From Megamerina dolium (lineage: Eukaryota > Arthropoda > Insecta > Diptera > Megamerinidae), in assembly GCA_963854835.1 (NCBI GenBank), contig OY978530.1, positions 12,610,609 to 12,674,608 on the forward strand: a DNA stretch of 64,000 bases. The letters run 5' to 3'. This document shows positions 42,661-53,835 of this stretch, piece after piece. Below the pieces are notes generated by a model. That model ran no database searches and was not told the origin of the DNA. It saw only the letters and a program-made list of their open reading frames with translations. Every line of letters begins with the position of its first letter. Position 1 is the first letter of the stretch. The translations under genes were made by a program, and so were the position numbers.

Positions 42661-44160
42661 TATGTCCTGTTTCAAATTTATGGTACTGTTTTATATTTCC
42701 AAAAACCTCTTCTTCGTTACTTAGATCTTTAGCATGATATGATTGCTTAACAAATTTTTTTGAATTGCTATCAAACAATTGATTTATATGCTTCTAGAGT
42801 TTGATATATTCATAATCATTTAGTTCCGAAAAAATTCCTATCCTTCCTGGTTTGATATATCTTCTAAGAATGTCAATTACATTGTTTTCGAGGTCGTTCT
42901 GAGATATGTATATTATTTTGTTTCCGTGTCTTGTTTCAAATTCTTTTGTTTCATTATGTTCTACAATAATTTGCGTTTTGAACCGATTCACATCCTCCTC
43001 TAGAATAGGTATATGATCGTTTAAGGTTTTTTGACGTCTTTGCCTGAAGATTTATTATGGAGCTATTTCAATGGTCAATGATCTGTTAATAGGTCGAATT
43101 TTCTCCCGTACATGTAAGGTCCAAAAGAGCCTGATGCCCAGACAATGGCTAGCAAATCCTTCTTGGTTATTGAGTAATTCTTTTCCTGTTAATTTAGAGT
43201 TTTGCTGGTATAGCATATGGGGTGATCAATTTAAATTTTTTATTGAAATCCGGATATTTAAGTACCGGGGCTTCTGTTATTACTTTCATTTTTTCGAACG
43301 CCAAGATGTAATTAGTGTTAGTAGTCTATTTTTGCTCCCTTTTTCTCCCATTGGGTCATTCGTAGTGCTATCATAGCGAATTCTCTTATAAATTTCCGGT
43401 TGTAATTCCGTAATTTTTAAAAACGTTCTTCAATGCTCTGTATATGCTCTTCTATGGATGTGCTGAAGATAAGGATGTCATCCATATAAACGACACAACT
43501 TTTATTTATGTATTCTTTTAAAACGCTATTCATTCTCAACATTCTTTGGAATGTTGAGGCGGCGTTTTTTAATCTGACAGGCATTCTGATGAATTCGTAA
43601 TATCTCTCTGGTGTCGAAAACGCTGTTTTCTTCCTGTCTTCTTTTGTTGACTAAAATTTGATGTAAGCCTTTTGGTACAAGGTACAAAGTTGTAAAATAA
43701 ATTGCTCTCCCTAATTTATCTAGAATGTCATCTACGTTGGGTATTGGGAATTTGTCATTTAGTTTTCTGGAGTCCACTACTAATATCCATTTCTTTTTTC
43801 CAGAATTATCAGCCTTTTTGCCCAATATCCATAGAGGGCTATGGTGAATTGCTTTCTCTAATTATTCCTTGCGTAAGCATTTCTTCTGTTTGTCTATTAA
43901 TTTCATGCTCGTGTATTTGTGGATACTTGTATATTTTTCAGTACACAGGGATATATATTGTCGTAATTATTTGGTGCTGTCCTGCTGTAGTATTGGTTAA
44001 TTGGTCGCCTTCACGGAAAAATAAATCCCTATTTGATGCTATTCTTTTCTCTAATCCCTCTATTTTTGGAGGATTTAGATCTTTGAAAAGGTTTTCGAAT
44101 TCGGATAGGTCGTCATCTACAAACTCCAGTTCTTGGTATTTAAAAAAGAGGGTAGAATAA
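42661..44160 (-). pseudogene. Gypsy-B reverse transcriptase, RNase H and linker to integrase
   Basis: From about 43915 leftward: [21 protein letters not shown], then [20 protein letters not shown] and [13 protein letters not shown], the RT fingers and first catalytic region. The aspartate of the usual T-L-D-L is replaced by tyrosine, T-L-Y-L. The second catalytic block is not readable. RNase H start PVLKYPDFNKKFKLIT lies near 43250, with stops. The linker (IGIFSELNDYEYIKL; KFVKQSYHAKDLSNEEE) reaches the break at 42661. All of it is inactive. Confidence 0.8.
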
Positions 44161-45204
44161 CAAAAATAGACGGATAAGGATAATAATTTCTGCCGCAAAT
44201 TCATCTGTAGGAAATATAGTTGCATGGTAGCATTCTGAGTGATTGTGCAATAACCGAGTAAATCGAATGCTATTGTATAAATTTGCTCTCTCAATGTATT
44301 CTTTTAATGAGTGAAATAAAATAGAAGCCATTGAAATGATAAAATATAGTTGCAAATTGTTGAGAATTTTGATACATGAACCACAAATTGGCATATTATC
44401 ACTTCTCTCTCCCTCTCTGTATATCTTTGACTATTATGTAATGACACTCTGGGTGATGTTTGAATATGAGAAAATACAAAGATATTTCTATTTGATATTT
44501 TCATACTTATATCCATATATAGAGATCACAGGAAATTATCAAGTCATAATGCTAAACAATTTTAAATATTTTTTCCTATTGTCGTCTGCTCAATATTTAT
44601 TTGTACTATACATATAACCTTAGATGGCATAAAAATGTGCACGTGAAAAATATTGTACACGAAATTATTTATTTCATTTAATTTTTTCAAAAACATCTTA
44701 TTTTATAAAAAAAAAATTAGAATTGAAATTATTTACAAAAAATTAATGTATCATAATAAATATCATAAAAATCAAAAATAAAAGTGCGTTATCAATATCC
44801 AGTACGCATGTACAATCAATTTTCATTCTATACATTTATGTATATACGTACATATAGCAAAATACTATATTTTTCATTCATAATTGCACGCAATCGGCAA
44901 CACAGCACTTGCGATTGAATTTTTGGCATTATTTTAAGATTTTGTCATTTCATGCCATCCAACGCGCCACCAAAATCAAGAGTAAGACACTTCAACACAT
45001 CAAATTGTTCGTCTTTTGTCGATTTCAGTCGCATTGGTTCACACACTCATCTACTTACGCCTGCGTATTTGTTGTTGCCTTTGCTCTCGTTTCTTGGAAA
45101 AATAAAATTCTTAAAATATATTCTGTGAGAAATTTGTGCTCAATTTCTTTTTGTCATTATAATATCATTGATAATTCAGACAATGAACAACTACGATGGC
45201 AGCC
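44161..45204. other. Degenerate or non-coding part of Gypsy-B
   Basis: Mostly AT-rich. I could not recognise a protease, which would be expected here in an intact gypsy element. No other gene is seen. Confidence 0.45.
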
Positions 45205-45250
45205 GAGTCTTCTTCTTCTTCTTATGTGGCCATAACAACCGAATATCGAT

Positions 45251-47400
45251 TTAGGCCGAAAATAACATGCTTCGCCAGCCATCTCTGTTCTTCGCTAGCT
45301 GGCGCCAGTTAGAAATTATAAGCGCCGTCAGGTTCTCCAGTACTTGGTCTTTCCACCGGAGGTTTGGTCTTCCTCTTCTGCGCCGTCCTCCAGCGGGTTC
45401 CGAATATAACACCTTCTTATCTGGAGCGTGTTCTTCCATTCGCTCGACATGACCTGGCCAGCGCAGCCGCTGGATTTTGATGCGCTTTACTATGCCAATA
45501 TCGGCATACAGCTCGTACAATACGGAATAAAGTTGTACCTTATTCCGTACTCGCCATCAACACAAATAGGTCCAAAGATCTTGAGTAGGACTTTTCTCTC
45601 GAAAACTCCAAGCATTCGCTCATCCGAGGTGGAAATTGTCCAGGCTTCAGCGCCATATGTTAGGACAGGCATGATGAGAGACTTGTAGAGTGTAGTTTCG
45701 TTCTTTGAGAGAGAGCTCGACTTCTCAATTGCTTACTCAGCCCAAAGTAACACCTGTTAGCAAGAGTTATCCCCCGCATGATCTCCAAGCTGACGTCATT
45801 ACTGCAGTTAATGCTGGTTCCAAGATAGACAAAGTCCCTTACTACTTCAAAAGCGTAGTTGTCAACAGTGACGTGCTGTCCAAGACTCCGGGACTCTTTG
45901 TTTGTTGACACTAGATACTTCGTCTTGCCCTCGTTCACCGTGAGACCCATCCAACGCGACTTTCTTTCCGACTCTGAGAATGCTGCACTGACTGCTCGCG
46001 TGTTCATGCCGATTATGTCAATATCGTCGGCATACGCTAACAGCATGACACTTTTGTTGAAGATAGTGCCATTATGTCGTAGATCAGCAGCTCGTATTAT
46101 TTTCTCCATAATAAGATTGAAGAAGTCGCACGATAACGAATCACCTTGTCTGAAACCCCTTGTCATTCTACAAAGTCGAATGAGCTTTGCAGGAATACCA
46201 AACTCAGACATTGGTGCGTAGAGGTAATCCCTTACCGGACTGTCGAAATCGGCTTTATAATCAACAAATAGGTGGTGTGTGTCGATCTGTTTTTCTTGGG
46301 TCTTCTCCAGGATTTTGCGCAGTGTGAAAATCTGGTCGATGGTGGATTTACCAGGTCTGAAGCCACACTGATATGGTCCAATCAGGTTGCTGAGCATAGC
46401 CTTCAACCTTTCACACAGTACGCTCGATAGAACCTTGTATGCGATGCTCAGGAGACTTATACCACGGTAGTTGGCGCAAATGGTGAGGTCGCCTTTTTTA
46501 TGTACAGGACAGAGAACACTGAGCCTCCAATCATCAGGCATGCTTTCATCCGACCATATTCTGCTTATGAGCTGGTGCATGCGGGTGAGCAGCTCATCGC
46601 CTGCGGTCTTAAACAACTCGGCAGGCAGGCCATCAGCACCTGCAGCTTTGTTGTTCTTCATCCTTAAAATGGCCGTTTCAACCTCGTCATAGTCGGGTGG
46701 TGGAACATCAACACCATCATCTGTAATTGGGGTTATCGGGCATTCTCCTCCACTGGCGGAATTGTTCGTAGCATCGCCATTCAGTAACGTGGAGAAGTGT
46801 TCCCTCCATAGGCTCTGTACACTCTGGACATCTGTAACCAGATTCCCATTTCCATCACGACAAGAAGAGGCTCCGGGATTTAAACCTACACTCAGGCGCT
46901 TGATCTTTTCGAAGAATTTTCGAGTCTCATCCTTGTCGGTACACATCTCTATCTCCTCACACTCGCGTCTTTCCAACTCTCTCTTCTTGCGCCTGAAAAG
47001 ACGTCTCTCTGCACTCCTTTTCTCTCTGTACCGCTCCTTAACAGCTCGCGTTGCGCCTGCACGCAGGGTGTTTCTGTAGGCGGCGTCTTTCTCTGCGGTA
47101 GCGTCGCGACACTCCTGATCATACCACTCATTCCTCAGAGGCCGGTAGTAACCGATTACCTCCTCGGCAGCAGTAGTCATGGAGTGGGATATATGTGTCC
47201 ACTTTGCGCATGTATCATCAAGTGGGGGAGTGTTCTGCATAAGCAGATCCGATAGTCGAGTGGAAAATGCATCTGCTGTCTCTGGTGATCGCAGCTTACT
47301 GACGTCGAGCTTTCTCTGTGTGGGACTTCTCTTGTTATTTGCGACACATAGGCGTGTGCGCACCTTAGCTGAAACAAGGTAGTGATCCGAGTCGATGTTG
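45251..47400 (-). pseudogene. RTE-like reverse transcriptase
   Basis: The longest frame is 567 codons (47363-45660). Motifs are DDWRLSVLCPVHKKGD, NYRGISLLSIAYKV, GPYQCGFRPGKSTIDQIF, LFVDYKADFDSPVR (first catalytic aspartate) and MLLAYADDIDIIG (catalytic YADD). Between LIRLCRMT and RGFRQGDSLS about 20 residues are missing in frame. After YFGLSKQLRSR the frame shifts more than once (near 45660 and 45500) to reach the C-terminal block ending at 45251. Such endonuclease-RT proteins are often mis-annotated in insects as host proteins. Confidence 0.87.
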
Positions 47401-48301
47401 GCATCACGGATGGAAGCATGGAAGCATGCCTTCCGTCAATCACCACATGATCAATTTGGTTTCTTGTACGTTGATCTGGAGACAGCCATGTCGCTTTGTG
47501 GATGTCGAGATGCTGGAATCTGGTACCACCAATTATCATGTTTCGTGCTGCGGCGAAGTCGATCAGCCTCATTCCGTTATCGGAGGTGTTCTGGTGGAGG
47601 CTGAATTTTCCGACAGTTGGACCAAAGGTACCTTCCTTGCCCACCCTGGCATTAAAGTCGCCAAGCACGATTTTGATATCGTGGCGGGGGCAGCGGTCAT
47701 AAGCTTCTTCGACGCGCTGAAAGAAGCTCTCCTTGGTCACATTGTCCTGCTCATCCGTCGGAGCGTGGGCACATATAAGGCTGATATTGAAGAATTTTGC
47801 CTTGATGCGGATTGTGGCCAGCCGTTCGTTCACAGGCGTGAACTGTGAGACAAGATGTCGTAGTCTCTTACTGACCAAAAATCCACATCCTAATTCGTGC
47901 GTTTCAGCATGGCAACTGTAGTAGATGTCACAGGACGCTCTTTTGGAGCAGCTCTGTCCTGTGCATCGCATTTCCTGGAGAGCGGTGATGTCAGCTCTGT
48001 ATTTTTCGAGGACATCATCCAGCTGGATAGAGGCACCCTCCCTATAAAGGGACCGGACATTCCAGGTGCATATCCGTAAATCATTGTCCTTTTTTCGTTT
48101 GCGGGGATCATCAACAAAAGCGGTAGTCTTTATCCGAGGCGTTGTTTTTTCCTTCACTGGGGGATTTTTTATGTGGCGGGTCCCAAACCCAACGCACAAC
48201 CTCCCGTCGAGGAGATTTTCGCCACTCACTTCAGCCGCATCCCAGCGGGTGCCAACGGGAAGACGCCTCCCAACGGGAAGACGTTGCCCGGTGGTCGCCA
48301 C
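47401..48301 (-). pseudogene. RTE-like APE endonuclease
   Basis: Catalytic motifs in order: CTWNVRSL, ALQEMRC, LICAHAPTDEQ, VLGDFNARVG and NQIDHVVI. A tandem duplication of GGAAGCAT at about 47411-47427 shifts the frame. Beyond it the final S-D-H-Y-L-V motif is read in the RT frame. All active-site residues are present, so this is one small lesion. These enzymes nick the target DNA to prime reverse transcription. Confidence 0.88.
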
Positions 48302-48440
48302 ATGGAGGGCTCTGCTTACTAGCAGAGCAAGTTATATGACTACCCCTCATTAACAAATAAAGGTATCATCACATAGCGCTCAGATCAAACTACATGAAAG
48401 CCAGTGAGTTGACTTGCGATGAGTTCAACAAGGATTGCGC

Positions 48441-48732
48441 TAGCCCCACCCGGTTGAGGCAGTTAGACACGTTACCTTGCGAAAACACCACCAGACCACC
48501 AATACTATGATTTTGCCTGTTATTATTGTAATTATAATTCTGTCTTTGTGGATTGTTGTAATTTGGGTAAAATCTCTGATAATATTCTTGGTGATAATTT
48601 TTTTGCTTTTGACTAATATTTCTTGCTCTGTCATCCTTTAATAAACCATTTGTTTCTAAGTGATTATAAGCATCTCGAATGTTGTCACTCTACTATTAAT
48701 AACTACAGATGCCAAGTTTACGTTTATATTAG
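48441..48732 (-). pseudogene. Gypsy-B gag, C-terminal part
   Basis: The minus strand reads IRDAYNHLETNGLLKDDRA, then a basic tail rich in N, Q and Y (YNNPQRQNYNYNNNRQN), as in gag proteins of the 17.6/297 group that lack zinc knuckles. It is cut by the MITE at 48733 and by the RTE LINE near 48350. Confidence 0.72.
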
Positions 48733-49191
48733 CTGCATTCTTTTGTAAGCGAGTTGCAAAAGAACATAAACTCCCATTTTCTTGAATATAATTGCCCTAT
48801 AGTTACTTAGCAACGCTGGTGGTATATATGGTTGTTCGTGAAATTTATAAACGAAATAAAAACAAAAAAGAAACAATTCTGTGGAATCTGTGGTAAATAT
48901 ATTCGTTTATTTAAAATATTTTTTTATTTGCACTTGCTTTATTTTGGTTATTTTTGTTTATATTTACAATAATTTGACGTGTTGATGAAATTTCCCAAGC
49001 ACATTCCAGTAATGTTCACAATAGTGCTGTTTTTTTACTTTCCAACATTATAACTCAGGTCGATTAAAATATAAGCAAGTTCAATTGAACTCGGTTAAAA
49101 TAGAAGATGTCGCTTATTTTTGTTGTTGATTTGCATGTAGTTCGGAAAATAAGTCAGTGTTCTTTTGCAACTCGCGTGCAAAAGAACGCAG
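48733..49191. mobile_element. 459-bp MITE with 33-bp inverted ends, copy 1
   Basis: The ends are CTGCATTCTTTTG at 48733 and, read inward from 49191, CTGCGTTCTTTTG, continuing with GCGAGTTGCAAAAGAACA. The inverted repeat itself holds an inner palindrome (TTCTTTTGCA / TGCAAAAGAA). It is flanked by ATATTA-like sequence on both sides. There is no coding capacity. It interrupts Gypsy-B gag, and a second copy is at 55613-62410. Confidence 0.88.
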
Positions 49192-49760
49192 ATATTATCG
49201 AGAAAAGTTTTTTAATATGATAGATTCATTATTTGAAGGTTTGAATTCCTCAGGTTTATTTGTGTCATATTCATATTTCTCGTTTAGCTTATAGTATATT
49301 TCTTAAATTAATATTATAATCTCTTAACTTGCTATTATTTACCATTGAGAATACTTAATGGTATTCTCGATGGTATGTTTCTCGAACTCCAAAGTTATTG
49401 ATAAGTGTCTGTTTAACTACTTCCCACGGTGTATTTGTTTCCAAAGTTCTTATAACATGTAACGCTCCTCCTTGCATTTTATTTAGGATTGCTTGTTGTA
49501 CGCGTACTGTTGGACATTCGGATCATTGTTGAGCAGTGGCAGAATCCTGCCGACTTCCCTTAAAAAGGATGTTAGGTCGTACGAATTATCACCTCTAAAT
49601 TGTTAGATGCGTTGAGTATCCTTTATAATTTCGCTTAGTGATAGTCCACGACCATGTTGAACTTCGTTTTGTATTGGCATCTTGGGAATTGTTGGATTTT
49701 GCACGTTGTTATTAAGCAAATCACTAGCTGAGTTAGAATTTTCAGCTTCTAGTTCCTTTT
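49192..49760 (-). pseudogene. Gypsy-B gag, central part
   Basis: The minus strand reads NNVQNPTIPKMPIQNEVQHG, LSLSEIIKDTQRI, DLTSFLREVGRILPLLNNDP and, after frameshifts, NTPWEVVKQTLINNFGV. This is a capsid-like domain of gypsy gag. Stops are present. Confidence 0.72.
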
Positions 49761-50146
49761 TTTTCCGTTGTTTGTCTACAATATAACGCTGTTGATATTT
49801 TGAGAATTTTTGTTTTAGGCATTTAATTATCTTATACTTTGCGTTATTTTTTATTTTCTTGTTAGCATTTAAAAAATCTTTAGATTTTTCATAGTTTGCA
49901 CTTAGTGTTTGTCCTTATATTTTTTTTTTGCAAAGGATATATTTTTTTTCGTTCGTAGTTCATAAAATCTTTGGAATTTTCAGTTTTCACATTACAAATT
50001 TGTCCTTTTAGTGTTTCCCTTTTTTTACAATTTTTTGTTTAGTGTTTCTCAAAATCTATGGATTTCCCGGTTGTTTCTGCAAATTCTTCGGAAATTCGTT
50101 TGCAATTCTAGGTGGTTCTCACAAATTCTTTAGAATTTGTTCCGTT
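49761..50146 (-). other. Gypsy-B 5' leader
   Basis: A/T-rich sequence with repeated AAATTCTAAAGA and AAAATCTAAAGA-like words between the primer-binding site and gag. A short unrecognised gag start may lie within. Confidence 0.45.
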
Positions 50147-50157
50147 CGACTGCGCCA
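50147..50157 (-). other. Primer-binding site of Gypsy-B
   Basis: The minus strand reads TGGCGCAGTCG, a tRNA-3'-end-complementary word used by many gypsy-group elements. It places the 5' LTR immediately to its right, from about 50158. Confidence 0.75.
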
Positions 50158-51089
50158 CTTACGAATCTAAGGATCCATATATTAAAAAAATATCAAAATC
50201 AAGAACCTTCTTTAAAATTGAATAAATAAAATACAATGTATTTAAATTATTTGAACCGTATATTTATTTATTGCACTTTGAAACCAGATTAAATTTGAAT
50301 TTACAAAAATGGAGATTGATTGAATTTTTATTATTGTGATAGTTTATTTCCTTATGTCAGTAAACTTTTATGGGGAACAGTGGAGGCTTTGACGTAACTT
50401 GCGCATATTTTGTACAATACCTCGAAATAAACATGAAATGTTTTTCATTTTATGATTGCATAATACGAAGATCTCCAATGTCTTAATTGCGTACACACAA
50501 AATTGTTTTGTATCTCACATGGCTTTGGAGCTATAGGAGTTCAATCACGTCAAGTTACACAATTTGCGTTGTCACGTTACCCAATTTGCGAACTGAGTTC
50601 CGATGTTGGTGGGTATTTTTCAAAAAATCTATGGGTTTGTCGCATCGATTGTATTTCTTTTTTAGTATGTATAGTTGAAGCAGTCAATGGCCATAATCTC
50701 GGCTTGAAAAACGCAGCAGAAATCGGGTAATCGAAACTTAAGTTTAACGCGTAACGAATCAGAGAAGACGCCACCTTCTACCCTTCCCTCCAATTTGATA
50801 CAGTTGATACAGTGTAAGAGCAGTGCAGAGTTAAGATAGTTTGTCTGAAACGCTTGAGATAAGATAAATATTTGTGATTTTCTAAATTAGTACAAAGTGA
50901 GGAAAGTTCACTGAGTTAAGACAGTTCACCGAAAGGTGTTCAAAATAAGATAAATTGTTGGCTATCGACCAGTTGATATAAAGTAGCTCGGGGCCATCGA
51001 TTAATAGCTTGTGGTAACTAAAATATTAATAATATATGCATATTTTGTAGTTCCGAATTTTGATGTTTATTCGTTAGGTTTGGTATTTA
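50158..51089. other. Probable Gypsy-B 5' LTR, then unassigned sequence
   Basis: The LTR should start at about 50158, but I could not find its outer end because the 3' LTR lies outside the window. From 50800 to 50970 a word like GAGTTAAGAYAGTTY is repeated. No gene is recognised. Confidence 0.4.
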
Positions 51090-51480
51090 TGTGCAGACGA
51101 AATACCTGGGTCAACATTAGATACCAAGCTCAAATGAAAGGAGCATATGCAAATTAAAGCTTCAGAACTTAATATTAGGTTACAAAAACTTAAATGGCTC
51201 ATCGTCAGAAGAAGTAAACTGTCTATCCAAAACAAAATACTCATATACAACCAAATACTGAAGCCAGTATGGATCTACGGAATCCAACTGTGGGATGCTC
51301 GGCAATATTCCACGTTGATGTCATTCAGCGCTTCCAAAATAAAGTTCTGCGATCTATCGTTAACGCTCTTTGGTTCATAAGGAACAACGATCTACATATA
51401 GATCTGCAAGTGCAGAAAGTTGCCGACACAGTTAATTTCTTCGCAATGAAGCACTTTATACACGAAGACTAAAGAGAACC
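51090..51480 (+). pseudogene. Jockey-type LINE fragment (end of reverse transcriptase)
   Basis: In two frames it reads LNIRLQKLKWLIVRRSKLSI and NKILIYNQILKPVWIYGIQL, then VDVIQRFQNKVLRSIVNA and NNDLHIDLQVQKVAD. This is the distinctive C-terminal part of Jockey LINE reverse transcriptases. It is 5'-truncated, with one frameshift near 51290. Confidence 0.88.
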
Positions 51481-51911
51481 AACCGCAAGATTTGGCGATT
51501 ACTATTTAATAATGAAATAAATTAATCTTAAGAATATTACTTGTTAACAATAGCTCGGTGTAAGTGTACGTAATTTATCTGAATTTTACAACGTTTCAAT
51601 AAAAAAGAAATGTACAGACGAAATTTTTCACGAAGAAAGTTAGTGGTAAAGAATTATCTGATGAAAAATTTATGTTAAATTACCTTCGTCACTGTAAATC
51701 AGTAGGGAACGGTGTATGAAATATAATATGCAGTCGAAATTCTGATTTGGTTATATAAATGGTCGCAAACATGCCGACAAGTTTCACTATAGATGAATAT
51801 GATTGAGATAGCCTAGCAGTAATTTCCACGTTGGGTGTAAATGATTTCCAGTGTAGTTTTTGGCGTATGAAATCTTATTGCTCAGCCACTGTGCAGCCAA
51901 TGTATACTTTC
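51481..51911. other. No gene seen
   Basis: Probably the Jockey 3' untranslated region (AATAAA near 51599), then AT-rich sequence. Confidence 0.4.
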
Positions 51912-51913
51912 TA

Positions 51914-52985
51914 CCTAGTCAAGTCATAAATATTAGTACACAACTAAACGCATTCATGCAATATTGGGCGCATTCATTTCATCTTGACTGCGATTTGACA
52001 GTTGACATTTATGCTTCAATGCTACGTAAAAAGTTTTTGGCATCAATTGTTTACAATCATGGAATGGGGCGACATTGAAAATCGTATTGTTGTAGTTGGT
52101 CTACTAAAATGCAACATGGGAAAAGGTGATATTTTTCGGACGTTGCGACCGCTTGGAATAACTCGCAATTTTGTGTATCGTGCTGTGAAGTTGTTTGAGG
52201 ATATTGGTGGAGTACAAAACTGTCAAAGATCCGACCGTCCGCGCACTGTGAGAACTCCGAAAGCGATCAAAGCCGTGAAGAAACAAATCGACCGAAAACC
52301 GCTGCGAAAACATAAAATCTTGTCGCGGGAAATGCAAATTTCGTAAAAATCCATGTTCATGTAGATTTGGGACAAAGCGCGTACAAGTGACACATTGGAC
52401 ATCTGCTCACAGCCGCATTGGAGGGAAAACGCAAGTAAAAATCGAAAGCATTCCGCAGCCGGTACGCTCACAGACAAATTTTGTTTACTGACGAGAAAAT
52501 CTTATCGGTTAAAGAATCGTTCAATAAACAGAACGATCGTGTGTATGCTCGGTCATCCAGAGAAGCATCCCAACTTATCTTGAGGATCCAAAGAGGTCTC
52601 TGCTCCAGCTCACAAGGCAAAAACGACTCAACTGTGGCTAAAAAACCACATTCCGGACTTCATATCAACGGATGATTGGTCAGTTGGTAGTCCAGACCTC
52701 AACCCGTTGGACTACAAGTTGGGTTCCGTATTAGAGGGCATAGCTTGCAATACTCGACACCAAATATTGCAGTGCAGTGGACAATTTCCCCATGCATGAA
52801 GTGCGTCTCGTCAGATCGTCTCAAGTCATGCTGGACGGCAAATGGAAGTCGTTTCGAATAAGTTGTTTTAAGATTTGTAGCCATTGAATAACCCAATAAA
52901 AAGAAAAACAAAGTTTTGAAAAATATTAATTCGTTTTCATTTGGCGTCGATTTTTCTGTGTGCCAATATTTATGACTTGACTAGG
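51914..52985 (+). mobile_element. mariner-like transposon of the DD37D group, internally deleted
   Basis: The inverted ends begin CCTAGTCAAGTCATAAATAT on both sides (51914 inward; 52985 inward on the other strand). The flanks are TA (51912-51913, 52986-52987). 1072 bp, shorter than full-length relatives because part of the transposase is missing. Confidence 0.92.
52059..52890 (+). pseudogene. DD37D mariner transposase, inactive
   Basis: It starts at ATG 52059 (MEWGDIENRIVVVGLLKCN) with a helix-turn-helix. Frameshifts follow near 52345 and 52470. MFTDEKILSVKESFNKQND holds the first catalytic aspartate. After RIQRG the text jumps to S-A-P-A-H-K, losing the stretch that contains the second aspartate. 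LKNHIPDFISTDDWSVGSPD and LNPLDYKL (third aspartate) remain. It is dead by deletion. Confidence 0.88.
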
Positions 52986-52987
52986 TA

Positions 52988-53684
52988 TACTAATTGACTA
53001 ATGGACTAATAGTCAAGCACTGCGTGTTATAAGACCTTTTTTGATATATAATATATTGTGCATAGTGTTACTCTGAATACTTTTAAATATCAATTTTTTC
53101 GTTTGGACTGAAATTCCAAAATTTAGGGATTTTTTAAGAGGGATATACGTTAGCACATAAATTATGTTTCTGTTGAAAGCCAACTAATTAATATGGCCAG
53201 CAAAAAGAGCGAGTGACGTTGCATTTATAACCTAAATAGAATGAATAGTTGTTCATTTTCTTATGTCCCGCTGATAAACTGAAAAATAACAAAAACAAAG
53301 ACGATAGCGAATAAAAGGAACAGTTGTTCAATCTCTTATACCTATGTTCCCGCTGCTGCACTATCGAAATTAATTTAACAATCTTACAACGCAAATATTT
53401 CGTAAGTGGTTTCAGGATACTTAAATCTAATAAATTTATCCAAAGTATCAGATCACTCACTTGAATTTGATATATTTTAAATGTCTCACAAATAAGTGCA
53501 AGCGCGTAGTAATACAAAATCAAAAACATCACTTGCTGTCAGATTATGAAGTTGTATTTCGTTTTCCCACTCATGTAACAAAATCAGTTTTAAAATTTCA
53601 TGCTGAATTAGCCACACCGCCATCTTAGAAGTTTTACTTCAAAATTAAATCAACTCATTTTTGGAAAATACACATCTTTGTCGT
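52988..53684. other. Intergenic sequence downstream of the zinc transporter gene
   Basis: AT-rich; no transposon ends and no credible protein seen. Confidence 0.45.
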
Positions 53685-53690
53685 TTTATT
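53685..53690 (-). terminator. Polyadenylation signal of the zinc transporter gene
   Basis: AATAAA on the minus strand, about 145 nt after the stop codon, giving a short 3' untranslated region. Confidence 0.7.
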
Positions 53691-53835
53691 GAGACAGATA
53701 TAGAGCAAATTTGTATACAATACAAATGTATAGCAAACACGGCTATTCTAAAATTCAATTTAAAACCAGCCTTGTAACTAAAAATGGCTCGCCTTCAGCG
53801 AGTTGTCCATTTTTCGATGAAACCAATCCAATCGA

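Larger units (their letters stand above)
45205..48350 (-). mobile_element. RTE-like non-LTR retrotransposon, nearly full length
   Basis: Endonuclease followed by reverse transcriptase on the minus strand, with the usual C-terminal block (WPGHVERMEE ... RRRGRPNLRWKDQV). It ends in a short AAG microsatellite (TTC on the plus strand, about 45206-45222), the kind of simple-repeat tail RTE elements have. About 3.1 kb. It lies within Gypsy-B between gag and pol. Confidence 0.87.
2891..50157 (-). mobile_element. Gypsy-B: outermost, heavily interrupted Ty3/gypsy element
   Basis: Read on the minus strand the pieces occur in gypsy order: primer-binding site (50147-50157), gag (about 49760-48441), reverse transcriptase and RNase H (about 43920-42990), the linker to integrase (42990-42661), then integrase (3180-2891). 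Interrupting elements are the MITE at 48733-49191, the RTE LINE at 45205-48350, the BEL-C block at 3182-42655, and Gypsy-A at the left. The main join is in frame: the linker ending in Y-H-K-F-E-T-G-H-I-G at 42661 continues as V-N-K-N-Y-E-R at 3176. The element resembles the 17.6/297 group. It is dead: stops and frameshifts are frequent. Confidence 0.8.
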
